Positions 1-12,000 of a DNA stretch of 64,000 nt are shown piece after piece. Source of the DNA: Arbacia lixula (lineage: Eukaryota > Echinodermata > Echinoidea > Arbacioida > Arbaciidae); NCBI GenBank assembly GCA_963669155.1, contig OZ022589.1, positions 20,698,123-20,762,122 on the forward strand, in the 5' to 3' direction. The notes under the pieces are model-generated. The model saw nothing but the letters and a program-made list of their open reading frames with translations, was not told the DNA's origin and did not search any database. The position numbers were made by a program, and so were the translations under genes. Every line of letters begins with the position of its first letter. The stretch's first letter is position 1.

Positions 1-3000
1 ATTATGGGATATTATTATTATCATAACTATTTACATTATTTCTACATGAAAAAATTAAAGACGAGCCAATTCGCCACTTATTAGATCAACATTAACCAGA
101 ATCCTATACAGTGATACGTCAGACTTAAAAACGGTATGATATACCTGGCGTGGTGGGTGCGGGTGTTGTCGTTGTGGTCGTTGTTTCTTCGACCACCGTT
201 GTTGAGCCCCGCGTTGTCGTCGTTGTTGTCTCAATAACCTCTGTCGTAGTGGGAACTGGAGTTGTAGCTTCGGTGGTTGTAGTTGCTTGAGTCGTAGTTG
301 TCACTTCCCTCAATGCTATACGATGGAGGAAAGTCAAAGAGATCATTAAATAGGTTCTTTCATGAATGATATATTATTTAGCGGTTTCTGTTCCAAATTA
401 AGTTTTGCTTCTGTTTGGAAGAATATAGGACTTCGAGTTGCTTTTTATTTGGATGCACGTCATGTCAAGACGGCCGTTTCTTCAATAGGTTAGTCAGGCT
501 ATCGCGTAGCTAGCACATTTCTGCAAAGTTATGTTTGCTCCAATCTTAAAAAAACTGATGAAAACATTGAACTTACTGGGCGTGATACATCCTCTGAATG
601 TGACAGTAAGAGTAGACGATAGTGGCACTTCATCACTGACAGTGATATCAAAAGATGCGATTGAAATGTCTTTCAAATCAGGCAGATTGAACATTCCTGA
701 ACCTGAAGTGGTTGGAGTTATGTCAGTGATGTCTGCTGCTGTTGAACCATCTGTTAGTACGATGTTCTCAACTGTGATGGAGGGCACGTTTCCACTGTCA
801 GCTGATGAAGGCTGAACTCGAACAGCAGAAACAAAGGTTTCAAGGGTGACACTTTCACTATTGCTTGTAAATGACACCGTTACAGTACGCTGATTGGTGT
901 CGTCGATTGACCATGAAGTTATCTCTTGCGGAGTACTATCCGCGGGTCTCTTGAGAGTGATTCGAAGCTCATCGGAATCATCGGAGCTGAGCTCCTCTTG
1001 ACATTCACCTACGCAAAGAAATGATACACCAATATGTTACATCTTTTTCCCTGCACATGATATCGTACGCTTAAACCTTAAAGACGTGTTTTGGTTCACT
1101 TTTATTTAATTCACGTTAAACTTGCAGTACTACCATATGTTAGGTATTCACCATCATCCTCATATGTCCTTTTTCTACAAGTGTTCACCAACCAGCTTTA
1201 CGGTCATCGCGTTTCCTTAAACCATTGCAACGCGTGTTACTAAGATTTATAATGCCGTCATTGAAGATTCTACAGAGCTACCCAAGTTTTTACACAACAT
1301 CAATAATATTGATAGCCTTCCACCGAGTAGTAGGAGTTATGAAATGATAAGTCATGGCTAGACATTGGGGGTACCTGGAGTTGTTGCTACAGTTGTAGTA
1401 ACTGTGGTCGTCTCAGATTCCGTTGTTGATGGTGTTGTTGTTTGGACTCGGATTCTTTCCGTTGTTGTTTCTGATGATTTGAAATAAACAGAAGTATCAC
1501 ATATTCAACCCGAATATGTCTTAATTGCGTGTGCTTATACATTAAGTCATTAGTTGTTCACATGAATGTGTATGCATCAGCATTTAATCGGCATGGATAA
1601 ACGTGTTTTTCTTTTACAAAGTTGAAACTAAGTGGATTCATCAAGTAGCCTTTTTCTTAATGTATGCCCAAGTTTTACCCAAACTGCCATTCTTTGAAAA
1701 GATCTGTTAAGCTCGTTATCTAAATATGTACTTTGAGTATTTACGAGGAGCTAATCTTTTTACAGTGGTGCGATTAATTGCAGAGTAATCAGGTTAGTAC
1801 AAACACATGATTGAAAAGACAAAATTGCTCTAAATGTATATTTCTTACCTATGTAACCAGGACCAGTTGTTGCTCCTGTAAAGAACAATGACATCAAATT
1901 AGTTGCGTGGGTGGCATTACTTTACTGACATGGTTATCATCAACCTTGTTCAGCATGAAGAAGAAACTGCAGTTCATCAAAGTTGTAAAGCAAATTTTAG
2001 TTTATTGTTACGAGTAAAGATAATGATACTGTTATAGCAATATGGGTGAGAATTCAGTTGCTTCCAATCAACGTGGGTCAGAAGAGCCGTCAATTGAAGT
2101 ATGATATTTGTTTTACCTGTCGTTGTTTGAACGGTTGTGGTTTCTTCAGTGGTTGTTTCCCTTGGTGTTGTGGTAGTAACGCTTGTAGTTGTTGCTGTAG
2201 TGGTAGTAGGTGGCAGAGTAGTAGTTGTAGGCACTGTGGTCGTTGCTACGGTCGTTGTAACTGTCGTGATTGTTGCTGTGAAGAGAGAGATTGTGATATA
2301 TGTCTTTCAATCCAAAGATATTTATATATAATACAATAACAAATTTCTACTTCTCTTTTCATTTAGGAAGCCAATGTCATGTTCATTTATTACCGTCTGT
2401 TTTATCCAATATGAATATTAAGTGAATAAAAGATTCTTCGGAAAGAAAATTAACATGTGGACACAGATTTGGATCTTACCCATTTCGTAGCAGCCGTAGA
2501 TCTCGACTTGTACATCAGCTGGATAACCGTCTGAGTCAGCAAAGACAACATCAAACGATTCGATTGATTCTCCAAGCGATGCGGGTACCGCAAATCGGTT
2601 ATTGCCCGTCGAAGACAAGGGTGCTGATGTCACACTTTCTCCATTCACTTTGGATATGAAAATCGAAGAAAATGTGCTGCTAGAGACAATCCTTATGCCA
2701 GTAATGGTCACATCCAAGACAATCTGAGGATCTGGACTTGTGATAGATATCTGAACGGAGTCAGAATTGGCCGTAATCTGGAAGTCAGTTGACGGATTCA
2801 CAGTTGTTCCATCCTTTGTCAATTCAAGCACCAGTGCATCATCCCCGTTGAGTAGCTCACTGCACGGCCCTGCAAGTAAGATGTAGAAAAGAATATATGA
2901 TTTCGACATTATTATGGGATATTATTATTATCATAACTATTTACATTATTTCTACATGAAAAAATTAAAGACGAGCCAATTCGCCACTTATTAGATCAAC

Positions 3001-6000
3001 ATTAACCAGAATCCTATACAGTGATACGTCAGACTTAAAAACGGTATGATATACCTGGCGTGGTGGGTGCGGGTGTTGTCGTTGTGGTCGTTGTTTCTTC
3101 GACCACCGTTGTTGAGCCCCGCGTTGTCGTCGTTGTTGTCTCAATAACCTCTGTCGTAGTGGGAACTGGAGTTGTAGCTTCGGTAGTTGTAGTTGCTTGA
3201 GTCGTAGTTGTCACTTCCCTCAATGCTATACGATGGAGGAAAGTCAAAGAGATCATTAAATAGGTTCTTTCATGAATGATATATTATTTAGCGGTTTCTG
3301 TTCCACATTAAGTTTTGCTTCTGTTTGGAAGAATATAGGACTTCGAGTTGCTTTTTATTTGGATGCACGTCATGTCAAGACGGCCGTTTCTTCAATAGGT
3401 TAGTCAGGCTATCGCGTAGCTAGCACATTTCTGCAAAGTTATGTTTGCTCCAATCTTAAAAAAACTGATGAAAACATTGAACTTACTGGGCGTGATACAT
3501 CCTCTGAATGTGACAGTAAGAGTAGACGATAGTGGCACTTCATCACTGACAGTGATATCAAAAGATGCGATTGAAATGTCTTTCAAATCAGGCAGATTGA
3601 ACATTCCTGAACCTGAAGTGGTTGGAGTTATGTCAGTGATGTCTGCTGCTGTTGAACCATCTGTTAGTACGATGTTCTCAACTGTGATGGAGGGCACGTT
3701 TCCACTGTCAGCTGATGAAGGCTGAACTCGAACAGCAGAAACAAAGGTTTCAAGGGTGACACTTTCACTATTGCTTGTAAATGACACCGTTACAGTACGC
3801 TGATTGGTGTCGTCGATTGACCATGAAGTTATCTCTTGCGGAGTACTATCCGCGGGTCTCTTGAGAGTGATTCGAAGCTCATCGGAATCATCGGAGCTGA
3901 GCTCCTCTTGACATTCACCTACGCAAAGAAATGATACACCAATATGTTACATCTTTTTCCCTGCACATGATATCGTACGCTTAAACCTTAAAGACGTGTT
4001 TTGGTTCACTTTTATTTAATTCACGTTAAACTTGCAGTACTACCATATGTTAGGTATTCACCATCATCCTCATATGTCCTTTTTCTACAAGTGTTCACCA
4101 ACCAGCTTTACGGTCATCGCGTTTCCTTAAACCATTGCAACGCGTGTTACTAAGATTTATAATGCCGTCATTGAAGATTCTACAGAGCTACCCAAGTTTT
4201 TACACAACATCAATAATATTGATAGCCTTCCACCGAGTAGTAGGAGTTATGAAATGATAAGTCATGGCTAGACATTGGGGGTACCTGGAGTTGTTGCTAC
4301 AGTTGTAGTAACTGTGGTCGTCTCAGATTCCGTTGTTGATGGTGTTGTTGTTTGGACTCGGATTCTTTCCGTTGTTGTTTCTGATGATTTGAAATAAACA
4401 GAAGTATCACATATTCAACCCGAATATGTCTTAATTGCGTGTGCTTATACATTAAGTCATTAGTTGTTCACATGAATGTGTATGCATCAGCATTTAATCG
4501 GCATGGATAAACGTGTTTTTCTTTTACAAAGTTGAAACTAAGTGGATTCATCAAGTAGCCTTTTTCTTAATGTATGCCCAAGTTTTACCCAAACTGCCAT
4601 TCTTTGAAAAGATCTGTTAAGCTCGTTATCTAAATATGTACTTTGAGTATTTACGAGGAGCTAATCTTTTTACAGTGGTGCGATTAATTGCAGAGTAATC
4701 AGGTTAGTACAAACACATGATTGAAAAGACAAAATTGCTCTAAATGTATATTTCTTACCTATGTAACCAGGACCAGTTGTTGCTCCTGTAAAGAACAATG
4801 ACATCAAATTAGTTGCGTGGGTGGCATTACTTTACTGACATGGTTATCATCAACCTTGTTCAGCATGAAGAAGAAACTGCAGTTCATCAAAGTTGTAAAG
4901 CAAATTTTAGTTTATTGTTACGAGTAAAGATAATGATACTGTTATAGCAATATGGGTGAGAATTCAGTTGCTTCCAATCAACGTGGGTCAGAAGAGCCGT
5001 CAATTGAAGTATGATATTTGTTTTACCTGTCGTTGTTTGAACGGTTGTGGTTTCTTCAGTGGTTGTTTCCCTTGGTGTTGTGGTAGTAACGCTTGTAGTT
5101 GTTGCTGTAGTGGTAGTAGGTGGCAGAGTAGTAGTTGTAGGCACTGTGGTCGTTGCTACGGTCGTTGTAACTGTCGTGATTGTTGCTGTGAAGAGAGAGA
5201 TTGTGATATATGTCTTTCAATCCAAAGATATTTATATATAATACAATAACAAATTTCTACTTCTCTTTTCATTTAGGAAGCCAATGTCATGTTCATTTAT
5301 TACCGTCTGTTTTATCCAATATGAATATTAAGTGAATAAAAGATTCTTCGGAAAGAAAATTAACATGTGGACGCAGATTTGGATCTTACCCATTTCGTAG
5401 CAGCCGTAGATCTCGACTTGTACATCAGCTGGATAACCGTCTGAGTCAGCAAAGACAACATCAAACGATTCGATTGATTCTCCAAGCGATGCGGGTACCG
5501 CAAATCGGTTATTGCCCGTCGAAGACAAGGGTGCTGATGTCACACTTTCTCCATTCACTTTGGATATGAAAATCGAAGAAAATGTGCTGCTAGAGACAAT
5601 CCTTATGCCAGTAATGGTCACATCCAAGACAATCTGAGGATCTGGACTTGTGATAGATATCTGAACGGAGTCAGAATTGGCCGTAATCTGGAAGTCAGTT
5701 GACGGATTCACAGTTGTTCCATCCTTTGTCAATTCAAGCACCAGTGCATCATCCCCGTCGAGTAGCTCACTGCACGGCCCTGCAAGTAAGATGTAGAAAA
5801 GAATATATGATTTCGACATTATTATGGGATATTATTATTATCATAACTATTTACATTATTTCTACATGAAAAAATTAAAGACGAGCCAATTCGCCACTTA
5901 TTAGATCAACATTAACCAGAATCCTATACAGTGATACGTCAGACTTAAAAACGGTATGATATACCTGGCGTGGTGGGTGCGGGTGTTGTCGTTGTGGTCG

Positions 6001-9000
6001 TTGTTTCTTCGACCACCGTTGTTGAGCCCCGCGTTGTCGTCGTTGTTGTCTCAATAACCTCTGTCGTAGTGGGAACTGGAGTTGTAGCTTCGGTAGTTGT
6101 AGTTGCTTGAGTCGTAGTTGTCACTTCCCTCAATGCTATACGATGGAGGAAAGTCAAAGAGATCATTAAATAGGTTCTTTCATGAATGATATATTATTTA
6201 GCGGTTTCTGTTCCACATTAAGTTTTGCTTCTGTTTGGAAGAATATAGGACTTCGAGTTGCTTTTTATTTGGATGCACGTCATGTCAAGACGGCCGTTTC
6301 TTCAATAGGTTAGTCAGGCTATCGCGTAGCTAGCACATTTCTGCAAAGTTATGTTTGCTCCAATCTTAAAAAAACTGATGAAAACATTGAACTTACTGGG
6401 CGTGATACATCCTCTGAATGTGACAGTAAGAGTAGACGATAGTGGCACTTCATCACTGACAGTGATATCAAAAGATGCGATTGAAATGTCTTTCAAATCA
6501 GGCAGATTGAACATTCCTGAACCTGAAGTGGTTGGAGTTATGTCAGTGATGTCTGCTGCTGTTGAACCATCTGTTAGTACGATGTTCTCAACTGTGATGG
6601 AGGGCACGTTTCCACTGTCAGCTGATGAAGGCTGAACTCGAACAGCAGAAACAAAGGTTTCAAGGGTGACACTTTCACTATTGCTTGTAAATGACACCGT
6701 TACAGTACGCTGATTGGTGTCGTCGATTGACCATGAAGTTATCTCTTGCGGAGTACTATCCGCGGGTCTCTTGAGAGTGATTCGAAGCTCATCGGAATCA
6801 TCGGAGCTGAGCTCCTCTTGACATTCACCTACGCAAAGAAATGATACACCAATATGTTACATCTTTTTCCCTGCACATGATATCGTACGCTTAAACCTTA
6901 AAGACGTGTTTTGGTTCACTTTTATTTAATTCACGTTAAACTTGCAGTACTACCATATGTTAGGTATTCACCATCATCCTCATATGTCCTTTTTCTACAA
7001 GTGTTCACCAACCAGCTTTACGGTCATCGCGTTTCCTTAAACCATTGCAACGCGTGTTACTAAGATTTATAATGCCGTCATTGAAGATTCTACAGAGCTA
7101 CCCAAGTTTTTACACAACATCAATAATATTGATAGCCTTCCACCGAGTAGTAGGAGTTATGAAATGATAAGTCATGGCTAGACATTGGGGGTACCTGGAG
7201 TTGTTGCTACAGTTGTAGTAACTGTGGTCGTCTCAGATTCCGTTGTTGATGGTGTTGTTGTTTGGACTCGGATTCTTTCCGTTGTTGTTTCTGATGATTT
7301 GAAATAAACAGAAGTATCACATATTCAACCCGAATATGTCTTAATTGCGTGTGCTTATACATTAAGTCATTAGTTGTTCACATGAATGTGTATGCATCAG
7401 CATTTAATCGGCATGGATAAACGTGTTTTTCTTTTACAAAGTTGAAACTAAGTGGATTCATCAAGTAGCCTTTTTCTTAATGTATGCCCAAGTTTTACCC
7501 AAACTGCCATTCTTTGAAAAGATCTGTTAAGCTCGTTATCTAAATATGTACTTTGAGTATTTACGAGGAGCTAATCTTTTTACAGTGGTGCGATTAATTG
7601 CAGAGTAATCAGGTTAGTACAAACACATGATTGAAAAGACAAAATTGCTCTAAATGTATATTTCTTACCTATGTAACCAGGACCAGTTGTTGCTCCTGTA
7701 AAGAACAATGACATCAAATTAGTTGCGTGGGTGGCATTACTTTACTGACATGGTTATCATCAACCTTGTTCAGCATGAAGAAGAAACTGCAGTTCATCAA
7801 AGTTGTAAAGCAAATTTTAGTTTATTGTTACGAGTAAAGATAATGATACTGTTATAGCAATATGGGTGAGAATTCAGTTGCTTCCAATCAACGTGGGTCA
7901 GAAGAGCCGTCAATTGAAGTATGATATTTGTTTTACCTGTCGTTGTTTGAACGGTTGTGGTTTCTTCAGTGGTTGTTTCCCTTGGTGTTGTGGTAGTAAC
8001 GCTTGTAGTTGTTGCTGTAGTGGTAGTAGGTGGCAGAGTAGTAGTTGTAGGCACTGTGGTCGTTGCTACGGTCGTTGTAACTGTCGTGATTGTTGCTGTG
8101 AAGAGAGAGATTGTGATATATGTCTTTCAATCCAAAGATATTTATATATAATACAATAACAAATTTCTACTTCTCTTTTCATTTAGGAAGCCAATGTCAT
8201 GTTCATTTATTACCGTCTGTTTTATCCAATATGAATATTAAGTGAATAAAAGATTCTTCGGAAAGAAAATTAACATGTGGACACAGATTTGGATCTTACC
8301 CATTTCGTAGCAGCCGTAGATCTCGACTTGTACATCAGCTGGATAACCGTCTGAGTCAGCAAAGACAACATCAAACGATTCGATTGATTCTCCAAGCGAT
8401 GCGGGTACCGCAAATCGGTTATTGCCCGTCGAAGACAAGGGTGCTGATGTCACACTTTCTCCATTCACTTTGGATATGAAAATCGAAGAAAATGTGCTGC
8501 TAGAGACAATCCTTATGCCAGTAATGGTCACATCCAAGACAATCTGAGGATCTGGACTTGTGATAGATATCTGAACGGAGTCAGAATTGGCCGTAATCTG
8601 GAAGTCAGTTGACGGATTCACAGTTGTTCCATCCTTTGTCAATTCAAGCACCAGTGCATCATCCCCGTCGAGTAGCTCACTGCACGGCCCTGCAAGTAAG
8701 ATGTAGAAAAGAATATATGATTTCGACATTATTATGGGATATTATTATTATCATAACTATTTACATTATTTCTACATGAAAAAATTAAAGACGAGCCAAT
8801 TCGCCACTTATTAGATCAACATTAACCAGAATCCTATACAGTGATACGTCAGACTTAAAAACGGTATGATATACCTGGCGTGGTGGGTGCGGGTGTTGTC
8901 GTTGTGGTCGTTGTTTCTTCGACCACCGTTGTTGAGCCCCGCGTTGTCGTCGTTGTTGTCTCAATAACCTCTGTCGTAGTGGGAACTGGAGTTGTAGCTT

Positions 9001-12000
9001 CGGTAGTTGTAGTTGCTTGAGTCGTAGTTGTCACTTCCCTCAATGCTATACGATGGAGGAAAGTCAAAGAGATCATTAAATAGGTTCTTTCATGAATGAT
9101 ATATTATTTAGCGGTTTCTGTTCCACATTAAGTTTTGCTTCTGTTTGGAAGAATATAGGACTTCGAGTTGCTTTTTATTTGGATGCACGTCATGTCAAGA
9201 CGGCCGTTTCTTCAATAGGTTAGTCAGGCTATCGCGTAGCTAGCACATTTCTGCAAAGTTATGTTTGCTCCAATCTTAAAAAAACTGATGAAAACATTGA
9301 ACTTACTGGGCGTGATACATCCTCTGAATGTGACAGTAAGAGTAGACGATAGTGGCACTTCATCACTGACAGTGATATCAAAAGATGCGATTGAAATGTC
9401 TTTCAAATCAGGCAGATTGAACATTCCTGAACCTGAAGTGGTTGGAGTTATGTCAGTGATGTCTGCTGCTGTTGAACCATCTGTTAGTACGATGTTCTCA
9501 ACTGTGATGGAGGGCACGTTTCCACTGTCAGCTGATGAAGGCTGAACTCGAACAGCAGAAACAAAGGTTTCAAGGGTGACACTTTCACTATTGCTTGTAA
9601 ATGACACCGTTACAGTACGCTGATTGGTGTCGTCGATTGACCATGAAGTTATCTCTTGCGGAGTACTATCCGCGGGTCTCTTGAGAGTGATTCGAAGCTC
9701 ATCGGAATCATCGGAGCTGAGCTCCTCTTGACATTCACCTACGCAAAGAAATGATACACCAATATGTTACATCTTTTTCCCTGCACATGATATCGTACGC
9801 TTAAACCTTAAAGACGTGTTTTGGTTCACTTTTATTTAATTCACGTTAAACTTGCAGTACTACCATATGTTAGGTATTCACCATCATCCTCATATGTCCT
9901 TTTTCTACAAGTGTTCACCAACCAGCTTTACGGTCATCGCGTTTCCTTAAACCATTGCAACGCGTGTTACTAAGATTTATAATGCCGTCATTGAAGATTC
10001 TACAGAGCTACCCAAGTTTTTACACAACATCAATAATATTGATAGCCTTCCACCGAGTAGTAGGAGTTATGAAATGATAAGTCATGGCTAGACATTGGGG
10101 GTACCTGGAGTTGTTGCTACAGTTGTAGTAACTGTGGTCGTCTCAGATTCCGTTGTTGATGGTGTTGTTGTTTGGACTCGGATTCTTTCCGTTGTTGTTT
10201 CTGATGATTTGAAATAAACAGAAGTATCACATATTCAACCCGAATATGTCTTAATTGCGTGTGCTTATACATTAAGTCATTAGTTGTTCACATGAATGTG
10301 TATGCATCAGCATTTAATCGGCATGGATAAACGTGTTTTTCTTTTACAAAGTTGAAACTAAGTGGATTCATCAAGTAGCCTTTTTCTTAATGTATGCCCA
10401 AGTTTTACCCAAACTGCCATTCTTTGAAAAGATCTGTTAAGCTCGTTATCTAAATATGTACTTTGAGTATTTACGAGGAGCTAATCTTTTTACAGTGGTG
10501 CGATTAATTGCAGAGTAATCAGGTTAGTACAAACACATGATTGAAAAGACAAAATTGCTCTAAATGTATATTTCTTACCTATGTAACCAGGACCAGTTGT
10601 TGCTCCTGTAAAGAACAATGACATCAAATTAGTTGCGTGGGTGGCATTACTTTACTGACATGGTTATCATCAACCTTGTTCAGCATGAAGAAGAAACTGC
10701 AGTTCATCAAAGTTGTAAAGCAAATTTTAGTTTATTGTTACGAGTAAAGATAATGATACTGTTATAGCAATATGGGTGAGAATTCAGTTGCTTCCAATCA
10801 ACGTGGGTCAGAAGAGCCGTCAATTGAAGTATGATATTTGTTTTACCTGTCGTTGTTTGAACGGTTGTGGTTTCTTCAGTGGTTGTTTCCCTTGGTGTTG
10901 TGGTAGTAACGCTTGTAGTTGTTGCTGTAGTGGTAGTAGGTGGCAGAGTAGTAGTTGTAGGCACTGTGGTCGTTGCTACGGTCGTTGTAACTGTCGTGAT
11001 TGTTGCTGTGAAGAGAGAGATTGTGATATATGTCTTTCAATCCAAAGATATTTATATATAATACAATAACAAATTTCTACTTCTCTTTTCATTTAGGAAG
11101 CCAATGTCATGTTCATTTATTACCGTCTGTTTTATCCAATATGAATATTAAGTGAATAAAAGATTCTTCGGAAAGAAAATTAACATGTGGACACAGATTT
11201 GGATCTTACCCATTTCGTAGCAGCCGTAGATCTCGACTTGTACATCAGCTGGATAACCGTCTGAGTCAGCAAAGACAACATCAAACGATTCGATTGATTC
11301 TCCAAGCGATGCGGGTACCGCAAATCGGTTATTGCCCGTCGAAGACAAGGGTGCTGATGTCACACTTTCTCCATTCACTTTGGATATGAAAATCGAAGAA
11401 AATGTGCTGCTAGAGACAATCCTTATGCCAGTAATGGTCACATCCAAGACAATCTGAGGATCTGGACTTGTGATAGATATCTGAACGGAGTCAGAATTGG
11501 CCGTAATCTGGAAGTCAGTTGACGGATTCACAGTTGTTCCATCCTTTGTCAATTCAAGCACCAGTGCATCATCCCCGTTGAGTAGCTCACTGCACGGCCC
11601 TGCAAGTAAGATGTAGAAAAGAATATATGATTTCGACATTATTATGGGATATTATTATTATCATAACTATTTACATTATTTCTACATGAAAAAAATATAG
11701 ATGAGCCAATTCGCCACTTATTAGATCAACATTAACCAGAACCCTATACAGTGATACGTCAGACTTAAAAACGGTATGATATACCTGGCGTGGTGGGTGC
11801 GGGTGTTGTCGTTGTAGTCGTTGTTTCTTCGACCACCGTTGTTGAGCCCCGCGTTGTCGTCGTTGTTGTCTCAATAACCTCTGTCGTAGTGGGAACTGGA
11901 GTTGTAGCTTCAGTGGTTGTAATTGCTTGAGTCGTAGTTGTCACTTCTCTCAATGCTATACGATGGAGGAAAGTCAAAGGGATCATTAAATAGGTTCTTT

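Larger units (their letters stand above)
1..11640 (-). repeat. Four near-identical 2,910-bp tandem units (units 1-4)
   Basis: Positions 1, 2911, 5821 and 8731 start the same sequence, with exactly 2,910 bp period. By eye I saw only a handful of substitutions: 275 versus 3185, 396 versus 3306, one in the A-T1 intron near 5373, and the Asn/Asp codon at 2849/5759/8669/11579. Each unit carries six exons. Compared with units 5-11, these lack about 373 bp in the intron between M and T2. This shortened form was therefore the one amplified. An assembly duplication cannot be excluded from sequence alone. Confidence 0.95.

Noticed and set aside
125-346. MISLTFLHR as a translation start or signal peptide before T3
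   Set aside because: These residues lie in the intron beyond the tag acceptor; T3 is an internal exon.
531-815. Plus-strand frame of about 94 residues opposite domain B
   Set aside because: Antisense shadow of exon B; the minus strand has consensus splice sites and conserved phase.
2046-2339. Cys-rich and Val-rich plus-strand frames opposite T1 exons (all units)
   Set aside because: They are antisense readings of Thr codon runs (ACN read backwards gives Val, Cys, Gly); no splice or start context.
1-11640. CRISPR or satellite interpretation of the regular repeats
   Set aside because: Units are 2.9 kb, carry six spliced exons each and have no spacer structure.
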